Program-made: the position numbers and the translations under genes
Assembly: GCA_019638625.1 (NCBI GenBank)
Contig: JAHBTK010000005.1
Location: forward strand, 496,001 to 560,000
Direction: 5' to 3'
From: Chitinophagaceae bacterium
GTDB taxonomy: Bacteria > Bacteroidota > Bacteroidia > Chitinophagales > Chitinophagaceae
Length of the DNA stretch: 64,000 bases
Shown: positions 53,378 through 63,120 of the stretch, in pieces
How positions within the stretch are numbered: the stretch's first letter is position 1
Layout: each line of letters starts with the position of its first letter
Notes under the pieces: generated by a model
Databases searched by the model: none
What the model was told of the DNA's origin: nothing
Seen by the model: the letters and a program-made list of their open reading frames with translations, nothing else

Positions 53378-54661
53378 ATGAATATCGTGAAGCAACAAGT
53401 AAGCAAATATTGTAGTATAATTTTAGCGGTCCTGGTGATGCTGAGTTCCTGCAAAAAGGATAATGTTCCCTCTCCTGACCCGGATAGCAACCCTTTACCC
53501 GGGAAAGAACTGGTAACCCCTGTTGGTCAGCCTGAGGGAGACGGAGAAAGTATGCAAATCGGCGCCGGCGGGGGTATATTCACAGCCATGAACGGCGCTG
53601 TTCGTATAGCCATTCCCGCAGGGGCGTTGGCAGGAAATACACAGGTATCCGTATTGCGGGTTTCCAATATGAATACAGCAGGGTTCGGAGCTGCCTGGCG
53701 GATCACCCCCCATGTTACTTTTTTGAAACCTGTGGAGCTTACATTCACATATGATGATACGGAAATCAGTAATACTTTACCGGAAGCGATCGGAGTTGCC
53801 TTTCAGGATGAAAATGGCATATGGAGAGGTATGGGCGGGCATATAGATACGGATAAAAAAACGATCACTGTATCTACAACTCACTTCAGTGACTGGTCGC
53901 TGTTCAAGGCATTTGAAATAATACCTGCCATGGGAGTGGTAACGCCGGGCAAATCCATCACCCTCACAGTAACCAATCACACCCTGGACGATGAGCTGGA
54001 AATTCCCATGCCGGGAAAAACAAAGCCATTGAGTATCGGGCGTGATGCAGTAGCTTCGCTTATACGTGAATGGAAGTTAAACGGAGCCGGCAGCCTGAAA
54101 CCATCCGGCAGAACGGCAACCTATACAGCGCCCAATAGCATCCCTGCTGTCAACCCGGTAGCGGTGAGTGTTCTCTTAAAGGGTAAGGGGAACAAACAGT
54201 ACCGGTTGGTTTGTAATATTTATATCGGAAGGGAAGGTATCAGCTTTCGGATAAACAATGGTCAATGGTTGCACGCCCAGGTAGTAACGGGGGCAGTAAA
54301 AGCTGCCGACAACCTTATAATAGAAGGTGGGGTAGTTACCGACGGCAAACCCCAGGGAGCGCTTGCCCTGGTATTCAAAGACAGGTATACCCTGCAGTTC
54401 ATTCCCTGGGAGCAACGCTTTCCCTTCTTCATGTATGCGCCGGATAACATCACTGTGTATCGTCATTTCCTGGCAAAACCCGGCAACCTTGAAATTAGTC
54501 CCGGTGGAATACAATTCACCCGGTACAGCGAACAGCCCGGGGGGCATATCTCCGGTACTTTCTACCTCGAAAAAGCCGGCAAACAGGTAACCGAAAACAA
54601 CACTACTACCTGGACACCTGTCAGGATCGATGGTTTCTTCAGTGTTAAAAGAAACAATTGA
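53378..54661 (+). CDS. Lipoprotein with ZU5-like N-terminal domain
   Basis: 427 residues with a lipobox (LVMLSSC, Cys about 25). A ZU5-like beta domain (about 60-170) has GAGGGIFTAMNGAVRIAIPA followed by GAL, a pattern often seen at the start of Bacteroidota surface proteins. Further beta-sandwich modules follow, at about 185-290 (PAMGVVTPGKSITLTVTNH) and 300-427. It is probably exposed on the outer membrane. Function unknown. The gene following is a cytochrome. Confidence 0.7.
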   Translation: MNIVKQQVSKYCSIILAVLVMLSSCKKDNVPSPDPDSNPLPGKELVTPVGQPEGDGESMQIGAGGGIFTAMNGAVRIAIPAGALAGNTQVSVLRVSNMNTAGFGAAWRITPHVTFLKPVELTFTYDDTEISNTLPEAIGVAFQDENGIWRGMGGHIDTDKKTITVSTTHFSDWSLFKAFEIIPAMGVVTPGKSITLTVTNHTLDDELEIPMPGKTKPLSIGRDAVASLIREWKLNGAGSLKPSGRTATYTAPNSIPAVNPVAVSVLLKGKGNKQYRLVCNIYIGREGISFRINNGQWLHAQVVTGAVKAADNLIIEGGVVTDGKPQGALALVFKDRYTLQFIPWEQRFPFFMYAPDNITVYRHFLAKPGNLEISPGGIQFTRYSEQPGGHISGTFYLEKAGKQVTENNTTTWTPVRIDGFFSVKRNN

Positions 54662-54703
54662 TCCGGTTACGTAACATTTTTCTACTAATAAAACTTCAAT
54701 TCC

Positions 54704-55288
54704 ATGCGTGCATTTATTTTTCTCCTCCTGGTTGGCGTCTGCACAGGTATTATCATTTCCTGCGGCAATAACCAATACAAAGACAACACCGAAGAAAAAC
54801 CGGTAAGTACAGACAGCCTCATTAAAAGAGGCGACTACCTGGTAACAGCCATGGGCTGCGACGATTGCCATTCTCCCAAAAAAATGGGACCGATGGGGCC
54901 GGAAATCATTCCTGAATTACGTTTATCCGGCTTCCAGCAGCACAACGTATTACCCCCCGTGGAACCTTCGGCTATTGGTAACGGTTGGGTACTGATGAGT
55001 CCGGATCTTACCGCGGCGGCAGGTCCCTGGGGCATTACGTATGCGGCAAATATCACCAGCGATTCCACCGGCATCGGGTCCTGGACAGAAGAACAATTTA
55101 AAAAATCAGTTAAAGAGGGAAAATCAAAAGGACTGGAAGGCACCCGCCCGCTGCTGCCTCCTATGCCCTGGCAGAATTTTGCCAGGCTAACGGACCTTGA
55201 CCTGAAATCAATCTATACTTTTCTTATGTCTACCAACCCGGTCAAAAACGTTGTGCCCCAACCCATCTTAAATCAACCCAAACCATAG
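54704..55288 (+). CDS. c-type cytochrome lipoprotein
   Basis: 194 residues. Signal peptide with lipobox (CTGIIISC, Cys about 20), a haem-binding CDDCH in MGCDDCHSPKKMGP (near 51-64), and a distal region with PPMPWQNFARLTDLDLKSIY and a Met in PPMPW as likely sixth ligand. One haem is seen. It probably carries electrons in the periplasm. It is followed five bases later by the 55294 gene, which suggests co-transcription. Confidence 0.85.
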   Translation: MRAFIFLLLVGVCTGIIISCGNNQYKDNTEEKPVSTDSLIKRGDYLVTAMGCDDCHSPKKMGPMGPEIIPELRLSGFQQHNVLPPVEPSAIGNGWVLMSPDLTAAAGPWGITYAANITSDSTGIGSWTEEQFKKSVKEGKSKGLEGTRPLLPPMPWQNFARLTDLDLKSIYTFLMSTNPVKNVVPQPILNQPKP

Positions 55289-55293
55289 TAATC

Positions 55294-56136
55294 ATGATCA
55301 ATCGTTATAAATATTTCGGCGCCGGGCGGTTGCTGCTTATTATCGGCGCCTGCATCAGCGGATTATTATCCTTTACGCCGGTCCGTGTGGCAGAGGACTT
55401 CTTAAAACAGTTGGGTATAAGTGAGCAGGATGCCAACAACAGGATATCCCAGGGATTTTTAACCGGGTACGTCAATACGTCTGTCCTTTCGCAGGCAAGG
55501 AATATACCCCTCACCGGTCATTCCGTTATTGTAACATCCGCTGTGAACCATGCCAGGAAGTTTACGGAAAGCGATTCCTTTAAAACCGCTTACGAAAATA
55601 TGCGGCAGCAAAAAAAACCGTCGCTTCCTCCTTTACCGGTCACCCCGGACTCCCTCCGGCAAACATTGATCGAAAATGCCACCCGCTCGCTGCAATCAGC
55701 AGAGGTTTCGCTGAAAAGCGCTACCGGCGATCTGAAACAAATGATGGAAGAACTGGTAAAAACAGCGAAGGAAACGCTGAAGGAAGCTAAAAGCCCGGAT
55801 AACGCTTACCTGCAGATGTATACAGGAAACTATGCTTCGTTGTTGCAGCAAACAAAGGAAAGCCGGGCGGCATTGATTGAAGACTGGGAAAAGCGTTACC
55901 CGCTGCAGGCGAAAGATTTCGTAAAAATGAGGCTGGAACAGTTCTTAAAAGAGACTGAGGATATAGATTTTAATGCAGAGACCGTAAACCGCAACGGGAA
56001 ACAGGTTTTTGTGAATACTGTGTATGAGCGAAAAGGGAAAAACTGGAAGCTGGCCTACCGTATGGGAAGCCAGGTAATAGAGACAGCAAGAAAATCCGTT
56101 AAAATCTGGATGGACGACCTCAATAAGAAGCCTTAA
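55294..56136 (+). CDS. Helical protein of unknown function, membrane-anchored N-terminus
   Basis: 280 residues. One hydrophobic helix (about 8-28, AGRLLLIIGACISGLLSF) leads to a strongly helical, charged middle (about 110-190, with SLQSAEVSLKSATGDLKQMM coiled-coil heptads). I recognise no family. It sits five bases after the cytochrome gene and nine before the GNAT gene, so it is probably part of a four-gene unit. Confidence 0.68.
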   Translation: MINRYKYFGAGRLLLIIGACISGLLSFTPVRVAEDFLKQLGISEQDANNRISQGFLTGYVNTSVLSQARNIPLTGHSVIVTSAVNHARKFTESDSFKTAYENMRQQKKPSLPPLPVTPDSLRQTLIENATRSLQSAEVSLKSATGDLKQMMEELVKTAKETLKEAKSPDNAYLQMYTGNYASLLQQTKESRAALIEDWEKRYPLQAKDFVKMRLEQFLKETEDIDFNAETVNRNGKQVFVNTVYERKGKNWKLAYRMGSQVIETARKSVKIWMDDLNKKP

Positions 56137-56144
56137 TTTTAACC

Positions 56145-56606
56145 ATGCAGGCAGCAGCATCGATCCGGTTGATAACAAAGGAAGAGGCGGATATTGGTTT
56201 GCTAATGGAAGCCGATCCTGATGAAGCTATGATACGATCGTACCTGGATGATTCCCTGATTTTCGAAATGCGGGAGGGCTGCCGGAGCATTGGTTGCCTG
56301 CTGCTGTTCAGTCATGATAAGACCCTGATGGAAATTAAGAATATAGCGGTTGCTGAAGCATATAGAAACAAAGGTCATGGGCTCAGGTTGCTTCAATTTG
56401 CGATAGAAGAAGCACGCAGGCGGGGCGCACAAAAATTAAAGATCGCTACCGGCAATTCGAGTACAGGACAGCTATATCTTTATCAAAAAGCGGGCTTTAA
56501 GATCACCCGGATCGTAGAGGACTATTTTACCAACCGGTACCCTGCGCCCATTGTAGAAAACGGTATTCTCTGCAGGCACCAGGTCATTCTTGAAATGCTT
56601 ATTTAA
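56145..56606 (+). CDS. GNAT-family N-acetyltransferase
   Basis: 153 residues. Acetyl-CoA motif A is visible in EIKNIAVAEAYRNKGHGLRL with the RNKGHG loop, and motif B in GSTGQLYLYQKAGFKIT-like positions (NSSTGQLYLYQKAGFKITRI). GNAT enzymes transfer acetyl groups to amines; the substrate cannot be inferred. The following VOC gene starts six bases later. Confidence 0.85.
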   Translation: MQAAASIRLITKEEADIGLLMEADPDEAMIRSYLDDSLIFEMREGCRSIGCLLLFSHDKTLMEIKNIAVAEAYRNKGHGLRLLQFAIEEARRRGAQKLKIATGNSSTGQLYLYQKAGFKITRIVEDYFTNRYPAPIVENGILCRHQVILEMLI

Positions 56607-56612
56607 TTCACC

Positions 56613-56990
56613 ATGAATTTAAACCAGGTAACCATACCCGTAACGAACGTAGAAGCGTCTATCGCTTTTTATGAAAAACTGGGGCTGATCCTTATTGTAA
56701 GAGCATTGCCGCACTATGCAAGATTTGAATGCCCGGACGGCGATGCTACTTTTTCTATTCATCAGTCTGGCAGTATAGACAGGTCCGGGGATACCTGGAT
56801 ATATTTTGAGGTAGATGACCCGGAGGAAAAGATCAGGGGGCTTATGGCAAAAGATATCCCGGTTGATGCGCTGCCTGAAGATAAGCCCTGGCTGTGGAAA
56901 GAAGCGCACCTGAAAGATCCCGATGGCAACCGCATCATCATTTATCGTGCAGGCAACAACAGAAAGTACCCGCCCTGGAGGATCGGGTAA
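56613..56990 (+). CDS. VOC (glyoxalase/bleomycin-resistance) family protein
   Basis: 125 residues. Paired beta-alpha-beta modules start with NQVTIPVTNVEASIAFYEKL and finish in EAHLKDPDGNRIIIYRAG, the vicinal-oxygen-chelate fold. Metal ligands (His/Glu) are hinted at in AHLKDPDGN. Members bind metal ions and act as isomerases, dioxygenases or drug-binding proteins. Linked with the GNAT gene by six bases. Confidence 0.85.
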   Translation: MNLNQVTIPVTNVEASIAFYEKLGLILIVRALPHYARFECPDGDATFSIHQSGSIDRSGDTWIYFEVDDPEEKIRGLMAKDIPVDALPEDKPWLWKEAHLKDPDGNRIIIYRAGNNRKYPPWRIG

Positions 56991-57367
56991 ACAGGAGAAA
57001 AAACAGGAACACAGCGTGGCAGTGCTAAGAGCTGTGCTGGTAACGATTAATTTAAAATAGTGAGAAATACTTTACCGTCACCTCGATCCCAACCGTAGGT
57101 TGGGAGAGGTCTGCCGACATTAATTTTGTCCTGGCCAAATATTCAAATACACAACTTTCCACGTCACTGCGATTCGCCACAGGCGGAGAAGCAGTCTCAA
57201 CATAAATCAAAAAAAGTAGCATATCACAATAACGATTCCCTTACAGGAGAATCATTTAGAAAATTAAGTTTGTATCATTCACGAAAGCCCTGACAACTGA
57301 TTTTCCAGAACCATCTGTCCGGCAGGCGATTTTCCGGTGCCCCACAGTCATAGTTTTGGGGTATCAG
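56991..57367. other. Intergenic gap with weak palindromes
   Basis: There is no supported gene in these 377 bases. I see a CCAACCGTAGGTTGG inverted repeat near 57090-57104 and a partial CCGGCAGG word near 57319, similar to the dispersed palindromes elsewhere. It lies between convergent genes. Confidence 0.5.
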
Positions 57368-58006
57368 CTAGTCAATAACTCCCAGTTTTCTAACGGCGTT
57401 CAGGAGTGATTGGGTATTGTGTACATTGAATTTCTGGAGCATATTTTTCCTGTGCGTATCTACTGTATAGTTGCTTAAAAATAGCCGGCCGGCTATTTCC
57501 TGGCTGGTCAACCCTTCATATAACAGTTGCAGTATCTCTTTTTCACGCAACGTGAGCACAGGCACCTGACCGGTTGGAAGATCAAGGTGCTGCAACTGTT
57601 GAATTACTTTCTCATTCGCTGCTTTACTTAAGTATATAGAGCCCTCTGTCACTTTGTGGATCGCTTCGATCAGTTCCTCACGCTCCATGCTTTTCAGCAG
57701 ATACCCATTGGCTCCCTTTTTTATCATCTGGGTAATGATCCCCGCTTCATTTATATGCGTAAGCGCGATGATCTTTACAGTTTTGTTTATCGCCCTTATC
57801 GTTTCGCATAACCGGAGGCCATCCGTATCGGGCAAATTAATATCCAGCAGGATAATATCAGCCGGGGGATGATTGGTAACAAAGTCCAATGCATCCGCCC
57901 CGGTTTTTACCGCAGCTTCAATGTGAAAGCAGCCTTCATCCTTCAGCATGGTTTGTATGCCATCAATTACCAGTGGATGATCATCGATTATCAGAATTTT
58001 TATCAT
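57368..58006 (-). CDS. NarL/LuxR-type response regulator
   Basis: 212 residues. Receiver domain with Asp55 in LLDINLPD and DDHP at 8-11; LuxR helix-turn-helix at the C-terminus (TLREKEILQLLYEGLTSQEI and SNYTVDTHRKNMLQKFNVHN). It is 34 bases after the TPR kinase at 58041-60047 on the same strand, its likely partner. It is a paralogue of the regulator at 871-1485. Confidence 0.93.
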   Translation of the reverse strand: MIKILIIDDHPLVIDGIQTMLKDEGCFHIEAAVKTGADALDFVTNHPPADIILLDINLPDTDGLRLCETIRAINKTVKIIALTHINEAGIITQMIKKGANGYLLKSMEREELIEAIHKVTEGSIYLSKAANEKVIQQLQHLDLPTGQVPVLTLREKEILQLLYEGLTSQEIAGRLFLSNYTVDTHRKNMLQKFNVHNTQSLLNAVRKLGVID

Positions 58007-58040
58007 AATCCGAACTGGCTATAAATTTAGCCAATTATAC

Positions 58041-60047
58041 CTATTCATGAATAAGCAGATCGATCATTATTGTGGTTCCGATATCTTTTCGTGAATCTAT
58101 GGTCAGCCGGCCATTCAGGTAATCTACCCGGCTTTTTACGGTAGACATCCCCATGGTTCTTTTTTCGGCTGCTTCCCGGGTATCAAACCCTCTGCCATTA
58201 TCATCAATGATCAGACTGAGCCTGTTTTCCTGCCTGTTGATCTGTATTAATGCTTCCGTGGCTTCAGCATGTTTAAGAATGTTGTGGATCAGTTCCTGGA
58301 CTATACGATAAAGCATTATTTCAGTAGAACTGTTGAGCCGCTTATCCATTCCATACGTTTGCAGCCTGATTGTCAGCAGTTTCCCGGAGTTGATATTGTT
58401 ACAAAAATCCTGCAGCGCATCCACCAGTCCGACCTTCATCAGCACTTCCGGCATCATGTTATGCGCCACTGTTCTCAATTCATCCGAGGCTTTATCGATC
58501 AGGTCCAGTGTCTTCCGATAGAGCGGGTTTCCCTTTATTTCAGGTGTTTCCTGTTGCAGCGTACTGTAATGCATTTTTACTGTAGAAAAAACACTTCCTA
58601 ACCCGTCATGAAGCTCTTTCGCGATCCTTGTTCTTTCTGTTTCCTGCCCGTTGATCATGGACTGAAGGGAAACGATCTGCTGTTCTTTTTCGACATTTTT
58701 TACTTTTTCTTCCAGGAGAGCGGATCGTTCCGCGGCAATTTTTTCCTTGTTCCGGTGATTTCGCCTCAGCAGGTAGAGAATGGCCAGCAGCGCTGCTATC
58801 AGTCCAGCACCCACAAAGAGCAGTAACGTACTCCGTTTAAGCTGGTACTCTTTTTCCTGCTGTACCTTCTCCAACCGTAAAATCTCATTTTCTTTTTTGC
58901 TGGCTTCAAAGGAAGCCTCCAGGTAAGCAGTATAATTACGGGTTTCTTCCTTCATGATACTGTTGGTCATCTCCTGGTGCCAGGATAAATACTCGTATGC
59001 CTTATGGAAATCCTTTATTGATTTGTAATAGTTGCTTAACGATAATGACACATTGTATTCTCCTCTTTTATTTTGATATTCCCTGGCAAGTTGCAGTGAA
59101 GCAAAAAGATGATCGCGGCAATCGTCCGGGCGTCCCATTTCCAGGTAAGCCTGTCCAAGTGCGCTATAATGATTGGCCTGCTGGTATTTATCATTGATCA
59201 GGATGGATTTTTCCAGTGCTTTTTCATAAAAAACCACGGCTTGCGGAAAGTCCTTATCCCTGTAAAAATAAGTACCAATCGTACTATACAGGTCTCCTGC
59301 CAGGAATTGATCCGTGACTGTTTCTGCAATTTCTCTCAACCGGGTAATATAGTCCGAAGCTTCATCCATTCGCTCCGCGTATACCAGGTTCGTTACCAGG
59401 AGTTGCAGCAAATAGTTTATAGAAACGGTATCATTTGTCTGCTTTGCCAGCAGCAAAGCCTTCTTACTGAGTTCAATTGCCTTTTCGTGATTTTTAACCT
59501 GGCCCAGCACTGCTATCAGGCTTTGATAAGCGATCGTTGCCGAACTGCTGTCTTTAATGTCTTCAAATATTTTTACATTTTTGGCAAAAAAATCCGCTGC
59601 CGCCCAGTAGTTTCCCTGCTTGTATGCCTGTACACCCCTGGCATGCTCCACTTTGGCCAGTTGCCCGGGCAGGTCCAGTTCCCTGAATTTTTCTTCGGCA
59701 AGAATTAAGAATGAATCAGACAAAGAGTAGTTGTTTAAATCCTGGTTCAGGAAACCCAGGATATAGGCCATTGTGCCAATACCGAACTCATAATTAATTT
59801 TATTGCTCAGGTTGTAGCCCTCCTGTGCATATTCAAGCGCCTGCCCGGGATCAATATAGCCGACTTCATTACCCAGTTGTCTCAGTATCTCTACTTTATT
59901 AGAATCTTCTCCGGCTTTTAATAATTCCTTTTTCAAACTGTCGATCCGGGCAACCGTCGTCTGTCCTTCAGCATATTTTACTGCAAGACAAAAAACAATG
60001 ATCAAAAAGAAACCACTAATAGTGATTCTGCTTAGGTAGAAACGCAT
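58041..60047 (-). CDS. TPR-containing membrane sensor histidine kinase
   Basis: 668 residues. N-terminal signal or anchor (about 10-28), TPR-like helical repeats (about 60-380), a membrane helix (LLLFVGAGLIAALLAILYLL, about 415-434) and a coiled coil. The HisKA_3 box has His in ELHDGLGSVFSTVKMH; the ATPase region has ELIHNILKHAEA, IDDNGRGFD and a GMSTVKSRV loop. It has the same architecture as the kinase at 1615-3555 and also lies upstream of its NarL regulator. The divergent gene at 60224 begins the second exported array. The signal is unknown. Confidence 0.93.
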   Translation of the reverse strand: MRFYLSRITISGFFLIIVFCLAVKYAEGQTTVARIDSLKKELLKAGEDSNKVEILRQLGNEVGYIDPGQALEYAQEGYNLSNKINYEFGIGTMAYILGFLNQDLNNYSLSDSFLILAEEKFRELDLPGQLAKVEHARGVQAYKQGNYWAAADFFAKNVKIFEDIKDSSSATIAYQSLIAVLGQVKNHEKAIELSKKALLLAKQTNDTVSINYLLQLLVTNLVYAERMDEASDYITRLREIAETVTDQFLAGDLYSTIGTYFYRDKDFPQAVVFYEKALEKSILINDKYQQANHYSALGQAYLEMGRPDDCRDHLFASLQLAREYQNKRGEYNVSLSLSNYYKSIKDFHKAYEYLSWHQEMTNSIMKEETRNYTAYLEASFEASKKENEILRLEKVQQEKEYQLKRSTLLLFVGAGLIAALLAILYLLRRNHRNKEKIAAERSALLEEKVKNVEKEQQIVSLQSMINGQETERTRIAKELHDGLGSVFSTVKMHYSTLQQETPEIKGNPLYRKTLDLIDKASDELRTVAHNMMPEVLMKVGLVDALQDFCNNINSGKLLTIRLQTYGMDKRLNSSTEIMLYRIVQELIHNILKHAEATEALIQINRQENRLSLIIDDNGRGFDTREAAEKRTMGMSTVKSRVDYLNGRLTIDSRKDIGTTIMIDLLIHE

Positions 60048-60223
60048 ACATCAAAATTCTTTAAGATCAATAATATGGTGAAAGGTAGTAAACTTAACGG
60101 TTATGGATTATACCGGATTTTAGGTATTTGGTATCTCCGATTATCCCTATGTTCCGGTATTGCATATCGCCGGTTGCGAAAATAGTTTTGTTCTATCAAT
60201 ACAACATATCAAACCCGGCTACA

Positions 60224-61453
60224 ATGAACTATTTTTTCAAAACAATCAGCTTCGAAGCATTAATAGTTTGCTTTACGACAGCCTGCTTTTCGCAGGACTT
60301 TCAGCAACCAGCCGGCAGGGTATCTCCTAAAGAGCTGGCTATTTCTCCCTCTCCTGTTTTTGACTTAATGGGCGCCACGCCCACCCAGGTAACACGGATG
60401 GCGGATATCAAAGATTTTAAAGTGGACTGGTCATTAAAATACGGTGTCAACCCCAACCTGGCAATTCAATCCCAACCTTTCTGGGAGCTTTTTTATAACC
60501 GAAAGGATTTGAGCAGATATCAGAACGCCTCCGGTTTTATGAGAAAGCTTGCCTCAATAGACATATCGTTGGGAAGTATTCAGGATGATGACAGTTACAG
60601 AAGAATTGGGGGCGCCGTTAAATTAAATGTTTACCGGCAGAAGGACCCCCTGCTGGAAAAAGGGCTGTATGAAGATATCGGGGTAAGGTATAAGCAGGAA
60701 AAGGAGGAGCTGTTAATACAGTTGCAGGAAGCAAAGCAGAAACTTGATACGCTCACCAATATACTGGAAAAGCCGGGCTTGAGAATGCAGATAAGATCGC
60801 TGGAGGAACAGTTAAACTCCCAGCATTCACGAAGGGTGAGTGAGATCAACGAAAGGGCAAAAATATTTGTGAACGAATACTGGAATGCCTCATCGCTGGA
60901 TGTTGCTGTTGGCAGGATGTACACATTCAAATCCGACAGTTCAGGAACCTTTGGGATGAAACGTTCAGACCGGAGTACAGGAATAGGAATATGGCTTAAC
61001 GGAAATCTTGGTATCGGCAGGCAATTTTTGATGACGGGTTTATTGCGTTCACTCTGGTACAACGAACAGGTAGACTTTATAGTGCTGGATAATATTACAG
61101 GAAATGAAACTGCGGATAAAACGATTGCGAGGAATAACCTCTACAGCATGGGATTGAATCTCAGGTACGGCGGTGCTGTATATACATTTTTTGTCGAGTT
61201 GTTGTATGAATACAAAAAGCTGAATACGGCCATAGATGCAGTGAACCAATATTATAAAACACCGGGAAATGTTCAGATTATCGGATCGTCACTGAAGTGG
61301 GATGAAGTTCACCCCAACACATTATCATTTGGCGGCGACTGGCGCATTAGCCAGAGTGTGATCATTAATTATGGCATGCGTTGCGTATTCGATAACCAGT
61401 GGAGTTTCAAAGCTTTTATACCGGTAGCCACCATCAGTTGTATGATGCGATAA
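60224..61453 (+). CDS. Exported coiled-coil / outer-membrane-like protein
   Basis: 409 residues from the ATG at 60224 (a longer start at 60128 lacks a signal peptide). The signal peptide ends TACFSQ. A coiled coil (about 160-230, KEELLIQLQEAKQKLDTLTN) separates an N-terminal part from a C-terminal beta-barrel-like region (WSLKYGVNP, MYTFKSDSSGTFGM, LRYGGAVYTFFVELLYEYKK), which fits an outer-membrane porin-like barrel. Function unknown. It is the first gene of the second exported array. Confidence 0.7.
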   Translation: MNYFFKTISFEALIVCFTTACFSQDFQQPAGRVSPKELAISPSPVFDLMGATPTQVTRMADIKDFKVDWSLKYGVNPNLAIQSQPFWELFYNRKDLSRYQNASGFMRKLASIDISLGSIQDDDSYRRIGGAVKLNVYRQKDPLLEKGLYEDIGVRYKQEKEELLIQLQEAKQKLDTLTNILEKPGLRMQIRSLEEQLNSQHSRRVSEINERAKIFVNEYWNASSLDVAVGRMYTFKSDSSGTFGMKRSDRSTGIGIWLNGNLGIGRQFLMTGLLRSLWYNEQVDFIVLDNITGNETADKTIARNNLYSMGLNLRYGGAVYTFFVELLYEYKKLNTAIDAVNQYYKTPGNVQIIGSSLKWDEVHPNTLSFGGDWRISQSVIINYGMRCVFDNQWSFKAFIPVATISCMMR

Positions 61454-61500
61454 AACAGTAACCCCAACAAATCATTTTTGTTCAATTAAAACAATAGTAT

Positions 61501-63066
61501 ATGAAAGTACTTTCAAAAATATGCTTCATGTGGGTAATGGTTGTGCCGTTTGGCTATGCATCGGCACAATTTTTCACAAATCCCATACATCCGGAGGCCC
61601 CTGGCCAGCGAAAATTGCAAATTATTATAGACTTAAAAAATGTACCTGTCAGCCAGTTCAGCGCTTATATTGTCTATGGCACTGATTCCCTGGCTGTGGC
61701 AAATGCTTTTGATCTCATTAAAAAAGATCCGACAAAATATTATGTAACGAATGCGACATTAAATGGCATCAGCGGCGGTAAGGCGGAAGCAGCGGCCATT
61801 TTACCGCATAGCGGAAGACCGCCTGTCAACAAAAAGGAAAAAATGTTTTCCAGGGGCACAAAGCTTTACTATGCCTGGGCAAGAAGCAATATACCAGCAG
61901 GTTTTACAGAAGAACTGACGCTTAACAGTCCGGTATACAGCTTTATCGTACCGAGACCGCTTACTATTGCCTACCTGGGTGATTCTTTTGCTTCGGGGGA
62001 AGGCGGTAAAGGAAGCGGCGCCTGGATGCACGTTCCTTGCCACCGTTCGGCCAATAGTGGCGGAGAGCTGGCTATTAACAAGCTAAAAGCAGAAAGAAAA
62101 GAATTTGAAATTGACTATATCAATACCACCTGCAGCGGAGCACGACTGCTGGATTATTTCGCTGTAGCGCAAAAAGCAGATCCGGGAAAAACAGCCATAA
62201 AACAGGGTATCCAGGTGGATTTGGTGACGAACTGGTTAAACGCTAAAAACTATGACGGGATTGATATACTGCTGGCCGACGGCGGCGGAAATGATATTGG
62301 GTTTGGCAATATTGTGGAAGGAGGGCTGCTCTCATTTTTCCATGACTTGACCCTGAATAAAGAACTCCGGGAAGATGTACAGCGTGAACTGGACAGGCTG
62401 CCGGAAACATTCAACCTGTTCAAGAATTATGTGGAGTCCAAAACTACAGTGGGGCGCTATATATGGTTCAATTACCCCAACCCGATGACAGGCAACCCGC
62501 TCGGCAATGGCGGATACGACACACAACTGTGTAAGCAGAATTATTTGCGGGTGGTTAATCCGCTTGACTGTTGGGGACAGTTGGAAAACAATGTTGAAGA
62601 CAATGAATGGAAATATGTTCATGATCATGTGTTTAAAAAGCTCAATCAAAGGATAGCTGAAGCCGCCGCCGCACATGGATGGGACCTGGTAGATGTGTCC
62701 GGCAAAGCCTTAGGTAAAGGTGTATGTAATTGTAACGGGTATTTCAATACGGTGGGACAGTCTGTTTTAAGCCAGGGTGATGTTAACGGAACGATGCATC
62801 CCAATGTTACCGGCTTCCGGGAAATATACAGAGATCCGCTTTATAACCAGCTTGTAACATCCATCTCCCTGTTTCATACTGCGTATGACAAAGATGCCGT
62901 AACCCGCATCCAAAAAACAGCACTGACCAAATCGAGGGCCAATGCCATCATGAATGTCAGTCGCGCAAAGCTTTCGCTATTGGTAGTGGAGCAGAACAAA
63001 TTTTGGCTGAAGATGAAAGAAGAACGGAAGCCGGTGGACACAAAACAGATAAAGAAGATAAAATAA
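61501..63066 (+). CDS. Exported SGNH/GDSL-like hydrolase
   Basis: 521 residues with a signal peptide (about 1-22, ASAQF). The SGNH domain (about 155-460) has block I LTIAYLGDSFASGEG (nucleophile Ser), block III DGGGNDIGFG (Asn) and a DVNGTMHPNVTGF Asp/His block V. These enzymes remove ester-linked acyl or acetyl groups from lipids or polysaccharides. The ~150-residue N-terminal part (IIDLKNVPVSQFSAYIVYGT) is an extra beta domain; the C-terminus is helical and lysine-rich. It lies 47 bases after the previous gene. Confidence 0.85.
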   Translation: MKVLSKICFMWVMVVPFGYASAQFFTNPIHPEAPGQRKLQIIIDLKNVPVSQFSAYIVYGTDSLAVANAFDLIKKDPTKYYVTNATLNGISGGKAEAAAILPHSGRPPVNKKEKMFSRGTKLYYAWARSNIPAGFTEELTLNSPVYSFIVPRPLTIAYLGDSFASGEGGKGSGAWMHVPCHRSANSGGELAINKLKAERKEFEIDYINTTCSGARLLDYFAVAQKADPGKTAIKQGIQVDLVTNWLNAKNYDGIDILLADGGGNDIGFGNIVEGGLLSFFHDLTLNKELREDVQRELDRLPETFNLFKNYVESKTTVGRYIWFNYPNPMTGNPLGNGGYDTQLCKQNYLRVVNPLDCWGQLENNVEDNEWKYVHDHVFKKLNQRIAEAAAAHGWDLVDVSGKALGKGVCNCNGYFNTVGQSVLSQGDVNGTMHPNVTGFREIYRDPLYNQLVTSISLFHTAYDKDAVTRIQKTALTKSRANAIMNVSRAKLSLLVVEQNKFWLKMKEERKPVDTKQIKKIK

Positions 63067-63120
63067 GCAGCCAGCTTATACGCCTTTAACAAAAAAATTG
63101 TAAACCCAAAATTGTAAGCC

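Noticed and set aside
54176..54871. 231-codon minus-strand ORF
   Set aside because: Lies opposite the lipoprotein and the start of the cytochrome gene, both of which have clear signal peptides and motifs.
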